NCBI GenBank assembly: GCA_009176605.1
Contig: SEYY01000156.1
Coordinates: forward strand, 1 to 64,000
Length of the DNA: 64,000 nucleotides
Source: Armadillidium nasatum
Taxonomy: Eukaryota > Arthropoda > Malacostraca > Isopoda > Armadillidiidae
Direction of reading: 5' to 3'
Positions 48,815 to 63,690 of this stretch are shown here, piece after piece (the stretch's first letter is position 1; every line of letters begins with the position of its first letter). A program made the position numbers and the translations under genes. The notes below the pieces were generated by a model, which ran no database searches, was not told the DNA's origin, and was given only the letters and a program-made list of their open reading frames with translations.

Positions 48815-48990
48815 TTATATCTCCTCCAATGGGCAAAGGTCTGAGGCTTACCAAATTCCACTGGAGTTGGGAAAAATCCTATCTTGGTTGAAGGAGGTTG
48901 ATGTCTTAGCTACTACTTTAATGGTTCTATATTGTAGTATTCACTACATCACAACAGAGTATATCTTATTTAGGCATGACTTTTAATCTT
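48815..48990 (-). mobile_element. Jockey-like LINE 3'-end fragment
   Basis: The + strand words ATCTCCTCCAATGGGCAAAG and CACTGGAGTTGGG match the 3' ends of J2, J4 and J5 (for example 38434-38490) in the same order. Only about 100-170 bp are present, so this is a severely 5'-truncated copy on the - strand. A broken TA-rich tract precedes it. Confidence 0.5.
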
Positions 48991-49329
48991 GGAATTTGCG
49001 TTGTGTTCTTTTTATACGCATATACCTAGGTGTTATATTTATTGATAAGATTGTTTTATACTTTTCAGATCATGTGTTATCCTTTTATTCTAATGCATGC
49101 AACTATGCTCACATGTTACAATGATTCTCTACTTGCTATTTTTATACATTTTTGTTACTTTTATTGCTTTGTGATCACTTTGAATAAACCTTTTAATTTG
49201 CTTACTGGTGTATTTGATTTGTCTTAAATTAATTCCAAATGTGTGTGATTCACATATAATCCTTGTTTTTTATCATTATACAAATTCTTTAAACAATGTA
49301 GCTGGTTTCACTAGTTACTGTACAGATTC
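48991..49329. other. no recognised gene
   Basis: AT-rich sequence without a recognisable feature. Confidence 0.4.
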
Positions 49330-49404
49330 ACTATTGTTCAAAATACTTTCAAAGTGCTGTTTGGTTACTAACTTAAATCAAAATGGCCAAAAGATTCTTA
49401 ATAA
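49330..49404. repeat. separated unit of the 97-bp tandem repeat
   Basis: Contains TTTCAAAGTGCTG and AAATCAAAATGGCCAAAAGA, the same words as the array at 50416-50815. It is cut off from that array by about 1.0 kb of inserted sequence. Confidence 0.65.
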
Positions 49405-50058
49405 AGGGAAGGATCCAATGTTGAAAAAAAAAATTTTTTCATCAGATTCTCCTGAAAATTTCAGTATAGATAATTTTTTTCCCGACAAAAAAAAAACTCC
49501 ATTCCTAACGTTTTTACGAGGGATTTAAAGTTTAGAAGTAATTTCTGAAATTTAAGGTATGTTTAAATCTACGGTGAGGCTGCATAAAAAAATTTTTGGT
49601 CTAAAATTTGGTGTGTATATTCCAAAATCTATTGGCTACAAAAACTTCTTACAGAGTTTTGATGTGTGCATAACAGAAAACAGGTTATATGTCCTTACTT
49701 GACCAGGTGTCAAAAATTTTTTTCCGATTTTGAAAAATTCACACCTTCAGACAAAAAAAATTGTAAAAAAAAAATCTGGATTGGAAGTCATTTTTTTTGG
49801 GGGGGAACGTTATTAGAGGAGGGATAGATCTAAAACTTTTATTTAAAACACTTTTAAATCCTATTTGTCTGATTTGAGATACAGCTTATCGAAAATGGCC
49901 GAATTTTCGACGAAATTTCAAATTTTCCAAATTTTGAGAGGCTGTATCTCGAATCAAACAATTAGTTTTTAAAAGTGTCTTAAATAAAAGTTTTAGATCC
50001 ATTCCTCCTCTAAACAATATCCAATTTTCAAAAACATTCAAGATAGGGATTTTTTTAA

Positions 50059-50089
<31 letters not shown>

Positions 50090-50415
50090 ATTTTTCAAAT
50101 TTTTTTTCAAAAAAAAATTTGGACTTCTATAATCAAACGCAATATTGGTAATATTCCCAAATGTGTTAGCTTAATATTGTCGAAATTGGGGCTAAGAATA
50201 CAGGGGAGTTTTTGGATCATTCTGACCACTATTTTACCACTTCTATTTAATCTCTTTTTGAATTTTGACTCCCTATAACTAGTAAACCATTAGAAACTCA
50301 GAAAAACGTCAGAAATCGAATGTTTTCAGCGGGAAAAAATGCATATATTTTTATATTGTAAATTTTAGCTCAATCAGTCAAAAAAAAAAAAAAAAAAATT
50401 TCAGAATGGATCCTT
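49405..50415. mobile_element. hairpin-bearing DNA element inserted in a tandem repeat
   Basis: About 1.0 kb lying between two units of a 97-bp tandem repeat. The ends carry short inverted repeats (AAGGATCCA on the left, TGGATCCTT on the right), and TTAA is present at both edges. Inside, about 49815-49895 and 49938-50018 form an inverted repeat with arms of about 80 bp, for example TAAAACTTTTATTTAA and TTAAATAAAAGTTTTA. No transposase is seen, so it is non-autonomous. A relative with the same hairpin lies at 58356-59589. Confidence 0.7.
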
Positions 50416-50815
50416 AAGTTATTTCCTAGTTAGAAAAATAAATATTTATTAAAATATTTTCAAAGTACGTGATGTTCATTTATTAAATCAAAATGGCCAA
50501 AATATTCTTATGTTATTTCGTAATTATGAAAAGGAAAAATATTTATTAAAATATTTTCAAAGTACCGGATGTTCACTAATTAATTAAATGAAAATGGACT
50601 AAATATTCGTAAGTTATTTTGTAATTATAACAGGAAAATATTTACTAAAATATTTCCAAAGTACAAGATGCTTACTAATTAAATCAATAATGGCCAAGAA
50701 ACTTCTAAGCTATTTTGTAATTGTAACAGGAAAATATTTATTAAAATGCTTCCAAAGTGTGGGATATTTACTAATTAAATCAAAATGGCCAAATATTCTG
50801 AACTTATTTCATAGT
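50416..50815. repeat. 97-bp tandem repeat, four units
   Basis: The word CAAAGTAC (or CAAAGTGT) recurs at 50461, 50558, 50657 and 50753, spaced 96-99 bp. Each unit has AAGTTATTT, GGAAAATATTTATTAAAAT and AAATGGCCAAA at fixed positions. Units differ by scattered changes. Confidence 0.85.
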
Positions 50816-50924
50816 TTTAAAAATAATATTGATAATGATGTCTACCTATGAACGAATAATAAACTTGTAAATATAACTTCTTTATTGGTTACAATATAAA
50901 TATTTTTAAACCACAAACTATAGC

Positions 50925-51162
50925 TTAAAATCTAAACACAGTATAAGTTTCAGTGATATTCATTAAATTCTTGTATTAATTTATCCAAAGATACACATCG
51001 ATTATAGCATAAGCTTCAATTATATATATATATATATACAAACTTCTTGTATTTAGTTTACCTCAAAATAGTAAAATACAGCATATAAGCTCCAAAAATA
51101 TTCACAAACTTTTCATATGCATTTATCCAAAGATACATAATTAAATACAGTATAAGCTTTAC

Positions 51163-51204
<42 letters not shown>

Positions 51205-51415
51205 TATTTATCTTAAAATACTACTAAATTACAGCATAAGTTTCAAATATATTTACAAACTTCTTATATGGATTTATCTAAAAATACATTATCAAATACA
51301 GCATAAGCTTTATTTATCTTAATATACTCTTATCTATTACCAACTGGCCTTCACTGATCAATCAATACAGCATCAGCTTCTAATTTTATAATCCACTTCT
51401 TATAATCTACTAAAT
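50925..51415. repeat. about 70-bp tandem repeat, seven units
   Basis: The word ACAGCATAAGCTT or a close variant (CACAGTATAAGTTT, TAGCATAAGCTTC) recurs near 50937, 51005, 51078, 51146, 51231, 51297 and 51366. Most units also have ACAAACTTCTTATAT and ATCCAAAGATACAT. Two units contain short (TA)n runs that lengthen them. Alternate units are more alike, hinting at a 140-bp higher-order unit. Confidence 0.75.
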
Positions 51416-51463
51416 GTATAATCTTCAAGGGCAGTACACCCTTCAAGAACTAGACCTTTTTTG

Positions 51464-51467
<4 letters not shown>

Positions 51468-51558
<91 letters not shown>
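51468..51558. repeat. (TA)n microsatellite, flank of Mag-like element
   Basis: About 91 bp of TA directly following the TTTGCA end of the 3' LTR. Confidence 0.97.
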
Positions 51559-51562
<4 letters not shown>

Positions 51563-51895
51563 AAGAGAGGGATATTTGGTTTTTGCCTTTTCTAGGCCTA
51601 TGTCTTGTTATATAAAAAAAATTATTCTTACCTTATTTGGTTTATTTTCTCTTTATTTATGTTAATCTTAAATAGTTGGGGTTTTGAATACTTTTGCTTG
51701 ATATTCTTTATTTTTATTTAACATATTTCACAAAGGGTTTTACATTATTCACAGCAATTCATGTGTTCTGTACTTGAAGTTTCCAATCTACTAAAAAATG
51801 CATCATCACAATATATCATTAATTGTAATAATTGATATATCATTCTTGATATTATTGCAAATAATTACAAATATAAAAAATTGATATAATTTTCA
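51559..51895 (-). repeat. 3' LTR of the Mag-like element
   Basis: About 337 bp on the - strand, beginning TGAAAATTATA and ending CCCTCTCTTTGCA. It matches the 5' LTR at 60158-60466 throughout (AAAAAATGCATCATCAC, GATATATCATTCTTGATATT). The outer end passes straight into (TA)n. Confidence 0.85.
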
Positions 51896-52102
51896 TTCTA
51901 ATATGGTGATATCCAGAGAATGAATTTCCAAGGTTTCTTGGAGATTTACACCTGAACACCCAACCTATGACATGAATTTGTTAGAATAGTAAATTGGAAG
52001 AAATAGAAAAATTTAAAGCAGTAGAGGAAACTTATTCTAACAAAATGGTATACCTTAAAAAATGTTTGAAAGAAAGAAAAGTTAAATATTCATAAAAAAA
52101 AA

Positions 52103-52227
<125 letters not shown>

Positions 52228-52349
52228 CAATCTATTTACCACATATTTATTCATATAATTCAACACCTTCATTACTTAAACAAAAATATGGTTTAATATT
52301 GGTTAAATTTTCACTTTGCACTTTATTATTCTTTTTTATGTATACATTA

Positions 52350-52863
52350 TTACCAGAAAAGTTTACTATAGGATAGGGACCATGTTACACTGCTTCTAAT
52401 TTTTTTCTGCCATATTGTTGTTTTTTTTTTTACAAGAACAAATTTTGCATCTTGTAAGTTCTTTGGCACATATATTTTTGAATTTTTGGCAGAAAATTCT
52501 GGAGATAGAGGGAGTCTCAAGAATAATTTTAATATTTTTGCGCATGTTTTTATCGAAAATGGAAATGAGGACTCTATTTGCTCTATTAAAGCTCCAGGGA
52601 GGGAGGGATTTTGACCCATCATTAGGATAGCAGGGGTTATTGCTTCTGAGTTTAATGGGGCAGTTCTTAAACATAGCACTTGGGGGAGGAGATCCAACCA
52701 AAAATTTTGAACATCTTCCAAATCACTTGACAGCATGGCTCGAAGAAACCTCAATAGTGTTCTATGAGAGTTTTTAATGAGTCCATTACTCTGAGGGGTA
52801 TAGGCAGAAGTAAAGTTATGTCTTCTGACATTTGGATCATTTGGTGTCTCATTCTCTTCTCTC
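52350..52863 (-). pseudogene. Mag-like integrase, C-terminal part
   Basis: Reads RRHNFTSAYTPQSNGLIKNS followed by HRTLLRFLRAM, the last catalytic motif region of a Ty3/gypsy integrase. After it come a helical stretch and a tail (FLRLPLSPEFSAKNSKIYV). It is separated from the N-terminal integrase part by a nested LINE. Confidence 0.8.
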
Positions 52864-54139
52864 AGATCACCAGTATGGCTTTCGACGCTCGAGGTCAACT
52901 GGTGACATACTTTCCTATCTTACTGATATATAGTCTTCTGCCCTTAAGGATTTCGGGGAGTCTTGTGTGGTGGCGCTTGACATATCCAAGGCTTTTGACC
53001 GGGTATGGCATGCGTCGCTGCTCTCCAAGCTCCCTTCCTTTGGGTTTCCTCCTTCCCTTTGCTTACTCATGTCTAGTTTTCTCTCAAATCGTTCCATTTC
53101 GGCAGTTGTAGATGGAGCGACCTCTTCCTCTTTTTCTGTCAACTGTGGTGTTCCTCAAGGTTCAGTTTTATCTCCAACTTTATTCTTACTTTTCATTAAC
53201 CATCTTCTCAACTGCACTTCTAACTCTGTTCACTCTTATGCTGATGACTTAACTCTACATTCTTCTACTCATTTCAAATCTGCTCCCTCTTTTGCTTCTA
53301 GAGTTGCTTCTCGTCTTCAACTTTCCGATTCTATTCTTGCTGATCTGGATGGGATTTCCCGGTGGGGTAATAGCAACCTTGTGAAGTTCAACTCTTTAAA
53401 AACTCAACTTCTTCACATCTCCCTCTCAAAAATACCTCCCAACTTTCCTATCCTCTTCGACGGCTCTCCCGTCTCACCTGTAAATAACATTAACATTCTT
53501 GGTCTAAACATAAACAATAAACTGTCTTGGAAACCACATATCACAATGGTTGCTAAAGCGGCCTCTAAGATTGCGAGAATTTTTTTCTTCTGAGCAGTTA
53601 CTCCAAATATATAAGGGTCTTATTCGCCCTTGTATGGAGTACTGTTCTCACATTTGGGGGGGCTCCGGCTCCTCCTCTCTTTTGGATAGAGTTGAGTCTA
53701 AAGCTAAAAGATTAATTAACTGTCCCCTACTTTCAAACTCTCTTGATCCCATATCTCTGCGAATAGTGACGTTGGTGCACTATCTCTTTCTATTGGTACT
53801 ACAATGGCAGGTGCTCGAGGTAATTGGCCTCTCACATTCCTCCACTGTTGTGTCATCCTCGTTGCACAAGGGGTGCCCTGTTTCGCACCAATTTTGTGTG
53901 GATGTAGGAAACCCCAGGCTTCTTTCCAGCTACTTCTGTTCTGTGGAACTCTCTACCATCTTCTATTTTTCCTACTGTATTTAATCTTCCACTCTTCAAG
54001 GCTTCAGTTTGTGCCCACCTGAGGGATGTGTGTTAGGTCTGTGTTTGAATGAGTCTTCTTCCCCCTTGTGTGTGCCCCCTCCTTAAAAAGGGCTCTGCCC
54101 ATGAGTGGTGGCGATATGTAAAAAATAAAAAAAATAAAT
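52864..54139 (+). mobile_element. Jockey-like LINE nested in the Mag-like integrase (J6)
   Basis: A 5'-truncated LINE on the + strand, starting inside RT (DHQYGFRRSRSTGD). RT continues through [56 protein letters not shown] and NINILGLNINNKLSWKPHIT to the C-terminal IRPCMEYCSHIWGGSGSSSL. The YADD catalytic box is intact, but the frame shifts near 53590 and again in the C-terminus. The 3' end GGGCTCTGCCCATGAGTGG is followed by an A-rich tail (TAAAAAATAAAAAAAATAAA), unlike the (TA)n-bordered minus-strand copies. It lies within the integrase reading, so it is younger than the LTR element. Confidence 0.9.
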
Positions 54140-54966
54140 CATAGGTAAATTGCCCTCCACGATCCGAAACATAAGTTCCTACAACTCCAGTTTTGGGTAA
54201 GAATTCTCTGGTAATTACCTCCACAATTGTAGAGGTTCCAATGTTTTTCAAGGGGAAGCAAAGAGATAGTGAGAGAATCTATCAATTAAATTTAAAAGAT
54301 ATTTATAGTTTTTACATGAAAGCATTTTAAGAATGTCTATATATGCCACCTTAAATTTTACCGAAACTGGCTGGTAAGATTCATATTGTGGGCTTATTTT
54401 GAGTAAAGATTTAGATTTCTGACATAAATCATAACTTAAAAACAAACTGATTTGTGTATTTAGGCATATCCTTCAATACAAAGCGCTTCCTAAGAGATGC
54501 CAGACTTTTCTTGACTCCAAAATGACCAAGTGAATGGGAATAAGAGATAACAGCTGTAATGAAAGATTCATAAACAAAGACACAAGGTGAAAGTAGAATA
54601 GATTCATCAACAACCAAAGACAGTAGGTCATTTTTTATAATAATAGTTTCGCTTGGTCAGCTTGAGATTAGTATTTTCTTGCTTATTTAAATATTTTTGA
54701 AGTTGCACATCTGTTTCTTGTGCTGCTTGAAGTTCTTTATAATCAATTTTACACTGGAATAGTATTAACACTTCATTGGCAGAAATATGTAAAATAGATG
54801 ACAGTGAATGACAGTCATCCTCTATTAAAGAATCCTGCTGGGGAGAAAGCTCTGGTGTGACCAATGCTTCATCGCAGAGTTGCTTCAGGAAGGACTTCTG
54901 TAACAGTGTCTTCTCTTCCAAGTTTGAGTGAAAGAGCTTGTTGCCAGTTCTGTATCTGCATTTCAT
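54140..54966 (-). pseudogene. Mag-like integrase, N-terminal part and RNase H linker
   Basis: Reads the linker EVLILFQCKIDYKELQAAQE, the zinc module with SHSLGHFGVKKSLASLRKRF and CQKSKSLLK, then FKVAYIDILKMLSCKNYKYL with the first catalytic Asp and GVVGTYVSDRGGQFTYD with the second. The order is normal for Ty3/gypsy. Part of a broken fossil. Confidence 0.82.
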
Positions 54967-55073
54967 TCAATATTTGAAGGAGCATTTAATTTTAGGGAGC
55001 TGTAGTTGGCTATTGAGCAGAATTTCTGTGATTAGCGTTAGTCTTTTTAAGGGACTTTGTGACTGAAAGATTG

Positions 55074-56123
55074 TCACAAAACATCTATCTTTCGTCCTAC
55101 GATATGTTGAAATTTTTTTACAGTTTTAACCAAGGCAAGGAGTTCCTTGCTAAAAATACTATAGCTCATTTCAGTTGGGTTTAATTTATAACTATAGAAT
55201 CCAAGTGGAACAGTTTTTTCATTTTCGGTCGAAACTACAACACCAGCCAAGGCAGTCTGACTGGCATCTGTGAAAATAGATATTTTGGCACTATTAGATG
55301 GAAAACCCAAAGGCATAGCATTTTTCAGAGTCAGTTTTGCTAGATTGAATGCTTCTTCAGCCTCAGGATTCCATTTTACTCTACATTGTGAATATGGTGC
55401 ACCACTTAGAAATGAAAGAAGAGGAGAAATAATATTAGAAATTCCAGGAAGTGAAGATCGGAAATAGTTTATACTTCCTAAGAAAGAATGTAGATCTTTA
55501 ATCGTCTTAGGTTTTGGAATGTTTAATATAGAAAGACTTTTATCTTCACTAGGAAGCATAAAACCATCTGACACATAAAAACCAAGATATGTAACCTTTG
55601 GCTGGCCAATTTGGAACTTATTAGCACTTAGTTTTAAATTAAAATAATTTAACCTATCAAATACCATTTCTAAGACTTTTAGATGCTCTTCATGAGTTGA
55701 AGTAGCAATTAGAATGTCATCAATATAGATGATAATTTTACGAATACAAGAAAGAATTAAAGAGATATATTTAGTGAAACTTGTGGGACTAGTATGAAAA
55801 CCTTCAACTATACTGTTATAAGAAAAACTACCATATGGAGTATTAATTGTTAAGAACTTTTTACATTCTGGATGAACTTTCAAATTATAGAAAGCTTTCT
55901 TTAGATCAAGGACAGAAAATACTTTAGCACCAGAAAGTAAATTCAAAAAGTCACCTAAATTTGGGAGACTAAAATTATCATGAACTACTCTTTTGTTAAG
56001 AAGCCTCAGGTCAGCTACAATGCGGACTCCACCTGAAGGTTTTGGCAGAACGTAGATTGGAAAACCCCATGATGAATGTGAAGGAGATAAGATGCCAGCA
56101 TTAACTAACCTGCCTATCTCCAC
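55074..56123 (-). pseudogene. Mag-like reverse transcriptase and RNase H
   Basis: A 349-codon open stretch. RT motifs: GILSPSHSSWGFPIYVLPKP, VRIVADLRLLNKRVVHDNFS, VFSVLDLKKAFYNLKVHPEC, SFSYNSIVEGFHTSPTSFTK and KIIIYIDDILIATSTHEEHL, with the YIDD box. Then come the thumb (YLGFYVSDGFMLPSEDK) and RNase H (ISIFTDASQTALAGVVVSTE, MSYSIFSKELLALVKTVKKF). It copies element RNA into cDNA. The motif style fits Mag-like Ty3/gypsy elements of invertebrates. The longest uninterrupted reading of this element. Confidence 0.9.
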
Positions 56124-56713
56124 TTTGCTTTGTCATATAGACATGTAGAGATTCTTTGGCTTTTTATATTTATTGGTGGTCCTCTTAAATTAAATTTATA
56201 AGGGCTAACTTTTTTAGGACATCATACTCTGAGGGTGTAAGGGGAAATTTAACACTTTATTTTTATTTAGATAATCACTCTTTATCATTAAAATTTATAT
56301 TATCACTTCTATATTCACCATTACTTTTTAATTTATTACCATTATTATACCTACAGGAAGAATTGTTCATATTGCTACCCCCACCATTAATTTTGCCTTT
56401 AAAAATATTTTCATTTACCATTGTACTACCAGTATTACATAATTCTTTGCTATTATTTAAATATATATTGGTAAATAATACCTTAAAATTAAATAATAGA
56501 TTAGAGTAAAGAGAAGGCGCTGAAGGTAATTTGGGAGAGAGAGTAGCATTCACAAAATTATCAATTCTTTTAAGGGGCACTAATTCCACAACATTTCCTA
56601 CAATTACATCACATGAGCTACCTGTCTGGGCATCAGTAATCCTATGATTACTAAAATCTAATTAAAAATCATACTTCTGAAAGAAGTCCATCCCCAAAAT
56701 GTTACAAATTACA

Positions 56714-57095
56714 TCACATTAAAAAAGTATGCTCATAATCCCTACGTAATAAAAGATTTACAGTTTTTGTTTTAATATTATATATGTTTATTTGAGTTCC
56801 ATTAGCAGCAGTAAGAAAGCCAATAGGTTCTTTCTTATTCTCTGCAGAAGCCTTAAATAATAATACTGTGGTCCCCAAATCGATTGTATAACTCTTTAGA
56901 GTTGGCATCAAAAATACGGTAGAGACTGTTTAATTTTAAATCTGTTTTAGGAATATTTAACACATTCATAATTTTTGGATGCAGATTTTTATCTTTAAAA
57001 CTATTATATTTAGGACAATGCTCAAGATCACGAGACTGAGATACTCTTTCATTTAAAACAGGTGGTTTTAAATCAGTAATAGCATTCGCAGTCAC
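56714..57095 (-). pseudogene. Mag-like protease remnant
   Basis: The - strand has LNSLYRIFDANSKELYNR leading into YTIDLGTTVLLFKASAENKK, which resembles the start of a Mag-type retropepsin, followed by TAANGTQINIYNIKTK in the flap region. The upstream words SRDLEHCPKYNSF may be the end of gag. Only weakly conserved. Confidence 0.6.
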
Positions 57096-57605
57096 ATGAA
57101 GTTGAGCATTGTTATTACACTTTATTATTTATTATGAGTAGGCAGCGAAGTATTATCATTATTTACAATTGTATTAACATCATTTATAAGGGGGTAGCTT
57201 TTATTTTCTTCCTCTCTTAATTTTTCGTAGTTAATATATCACTAACTATTTTACACTGTACATTATTATTAAATTACACTAAATTTTCTTTTTTGAGGGG
57301 CTGACTTTCGCTCCTATGATTCGTTTCCCAGAGTGGTTAAAGGAGATGGTCCGGAAGTGGAAAGTTGGGTAGGTGGTGGTTTGGGTTCTCTTGGTGTTCT
57401 TGTAGGAAAAGTGCTTATGGCATTGACAGAATCATTCCGGTAATGATCCGATGCAATTCTGCTGCGGAAACTCATGTATTTGACAGCGGTTGGCGTTTTG
57501 AATACTTTTGATTTGATATTCTTTATTTTTATTTAATATATTTCACAAAGGATTTTACATTATTCACTGCAATTCACGTGTTTTGCACTCAAAGTTTCCA
57601 ATTAC

Positions 57606-58054
57606 TCCCTGGCAGAAGGAGTATAGGTAGATATCAAAACGTTTTTCAACTCCTCATAATATTTTCAGTTATAGGAGGTTGAATTTAGGAAATAATGGCT
57701 GATGGTAACGGGTCCCATCAGTTGGATTCTCTTGATATGTTTATTCACAAAACAAAGCTGGAATAACCATTTTAATTTTTGTAACCACTTATTGATGTCT
57801 CTTTTGTCGAATCTTTGCAAATCTTGAATTGTAAGAATTTTTCTGTATCTTTCATACTCAGGTGATGGGCTTCTGGAAGATGAACTTTCACTGGAGTAAC
57901 CTCGTTCTGGAGATCACTGAAAAGGTCTTTCTGTACCTCGGTTATTAGTTCTATTAGTAGGTGCTTCATTATCCACTGCTACAGTATGCATCGAAACACC
58001 AGAGGTGGAAGAATCTAATATGTTAGACCTTGTTTTATTTTTCTTTGAAGACAT
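57606..58054 (-). pseudogene. Mag-like gag, N-terminal part
   Basis: The start MSSKKNKTRSN at 58054 is matched by copy A at 7988. NNRGTERPFQ, KILTIQDLQRFDKRDINKWL and KWLFQLCFVNKHIKRIQLM follow, a capsid-like helical stretch. The region 57480-57605 next to it resembles part of the LTR (ATATTTCACAAAGG-like words), which is unexpected inside the element. Confidence 0.65.
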
Positions 58055-58240
58055 TGTAGAATTTAGTTACTTATTTACTTTATATATTTATTTATTTATT
58101 TAGTTTATTTATTTATATATATATTTTTTAATTTTTTTATTTTTAAAGTATTTGGAGGGTGAGATTACACGGTAGTGTCTAGTTATTTGGTATGAATTTA
58201 GGTATGTAATCCTAGCCTAGGCTTGTATAAAGTAGTATTA

Positions 58241-59589
<1,349 letters not shown>

Positions 59590-59677
<88 letters not shown>
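59590..59677. repeat. (TA)n microsatellite, leader of Mag-like element
   Basis: About 88 bp of TA, right flank of the nested DNA element. Confidence 0.97.
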
Positions 59678-59681
<4 letters not shown>

Positions 59682-60144
59682 TGTCACTTGCTTAAATACC
59701 ACAGTTTTCTAAAACACTTTCACTACGAGTCACTTTTCATTTGATACTAATGATGAAAACTTCAAGAATTTTTTGGCACACTACACTACAGCATTACCGT
59801 GTTACTTACTTTCGTGATATAAGCTAGGCCAGAGCAGCTCAGGCTCTATCTTCTTTTCAGTTGCAGGCCTAAATTATTTTTAAATTTCATAAAATTTCTA
59901 TTTATTCTTCATAAAACCTCAGTTTTTTATTTTATTTTTATTTCTGACTTGTTTTATTTGCAATGATTTTACAATTGTCTTCACGCGAATGCTCGCGTTT
60001 CTTTATGGTAAAGATCAAGGCCTCGGTAATGCAAATTATTTTTATCTAATGTTATTTAATAATTTTCTTTTTCCAAAGAAAAAAAAACTTTCTGTTTATT
60101 TATTTATTCTTTTATTTTTGTTCTATATAATTGTGTCACTCTGA

Positions 60145-60155
60145 AGGGTTCGCCA
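60145..60155 (-). promoter_or_regulatory. primer binding site of the Mag-like element
   Basis: TGGCGAACCC two bases beyond the LTR, followed by TTCAGAGTGACA. Copy A has TGGTGACCCCAGAGTGACA at the equivalent place, so the block is conserved. The tRNA is not identified. Confidence 0.6.
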
Positions 60156-60157
60156 GA

Positions 60158-62415
<2,258 letters not shown>

Positions 62416-63390
62416 ACATAGGAACATAGGAAAATAGAGACAGTAAGAAGCCACAAGGGCCTATCGAGACTGTCCCAGTCCAAACATCCAAACAAATAAT
62501 AACTATCAATACTGATACATGCACGAAAGACTAGGTCTATCCTATCCCTAGTTATCAGCTCATTCATGCAAAGATAAAAATAAAACTACACCCAATTATA
62601 TAAATGCAATATTCAATGAACCATCACCCACTACAAAAAACTTCCCATTAGGCTTAGTTATAGGATGATCTAAAAATTCATATATACCCGCCAATTTGGC
62701 TTAGGTCAAGTTATACTACATAATACCTAAACCATCCATATATCTGTCTAGCCCCCTTTTAAATTTGACAAGAGAATCACAGTCAACAATCTCTTGTGGC
62801 AAGCTATTCCAAAAATTAACAACTTAATTACTGAAAGAGTATTTTCTTAGATCAAGATGGCATGGCTTCTTTCTAATTTTCTTATCATGTCCTCTAGTTA
62901 CTCTTCCATGGTCCACTATGAAGAATTTTTCAATCTCTGTATTACTGTCAGATGCAAATATTTTGTAAACTTGTATCATATCATATCCCCTCTGAGAAAT
63001 CTTCCTTTCAACTGAGAACATTCCTAACTCCTTCAACCTCTCTTCATAGCTCCTATTTTCAAAGCCTTCAAAGCCAGAAATCATCCTTGTTGCTCGACAT
63101 TGTACTCTCTCCAGCATATCTATGTCTTTTCTTAAATGAGGAGCCCAAACCTGTGCACAATAATGCTGGCCTAACATAGCTATTATATAGCTTGCTTATA
63201 ATCTCTTTGCTCCTGCGATTAATTATATCTAACATCTTATTAGCTCTATTCCTTGCTTCCAAACATTGATCACCCACCTTCAGATTACTGCTAATAATCA
63301 CACCTAAATCCTTTTCTTGATCCAGTCTCAAGCCACTCCTCATTCATTTCATAATTAAATCCTTCATTTGAGTAACCTACATGAAGAACT
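62416..63390 (-). mobile_element. CR1-like LINE inserted in the BEL/Pao gag (copy 5)
   Basis: A - strand copy with the 3' octamer tail (two TTCCTATG-type units) at 62416-62432, a 3' UTR, the C-terminal RT tail (MLERVQCRATRMISGFEG, RLKELGMFSVERK, FFIVDHGRVTRGHDK) and the upstream part LGVIISSNLKVGDQCLEARN near 63290. It is 5'-truncated near 63390. Several frame changes. The GAG-like sequence resumes on the far side with the same words (GTAGGTTCTTCCTCTTTA) seen at 62293, so the insertion was near a repeated word. Confidence 0.87.
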
Positions 63391-63690
63391 TTGCTGTATG
63401 AGTAGGTTGTATGAGTAGGTTCTTCCTCTTTACGTACTGTAGAAGAGGAAGTAGTTTCAATATTGGTTGAATTATGTTTTATATTTCCTTCGCACAGTGA
63501 AACAAGGATATTTTTCCTGTGAGGAACAAAGAGAAGAATGGTGATGTTGAGAATTACAATATTTACAAAAAAGGTCAATCTTGCATTCCTTAATTGAATG
63601 AAAGTTACCAAGACATTTAAAAACACCAACCACCATGAAAAGCCAGTTGTTTTCTCTCCCTTTTAGAAGGAAAAACATGACAATCTATTG
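63391..63690 (-). pseudogene. BEL/Pao-like gag zinc-knuckle part
   Basis: The frame 63472-63678 reads GVFKCLGNFHSIKECKIDLF followed by CKYCNSQHHHSSLC, a double C-x2-C-H-C type module as found near the gag end of BEL/Pao elements (CFxCLxxGHSxxxC...CxxCxxxHHxLLH). It is rich in Ser/Thr after the knuckle. An old, broken copy cut by the CR1-like LINE. Confidence 0.65.

Noticed and set aside
49886-50110. Lys-rich 74-codon ORF on the - strand
   Set aside because: It comes from a poly-T run and the hairpin arm of a DNA element.
50416-51415. CRISPR-like array of regular repeats
   Set aside because: Repeats are contiguous without unique spacers and the sequence is animal DNA; these are minisatellites.
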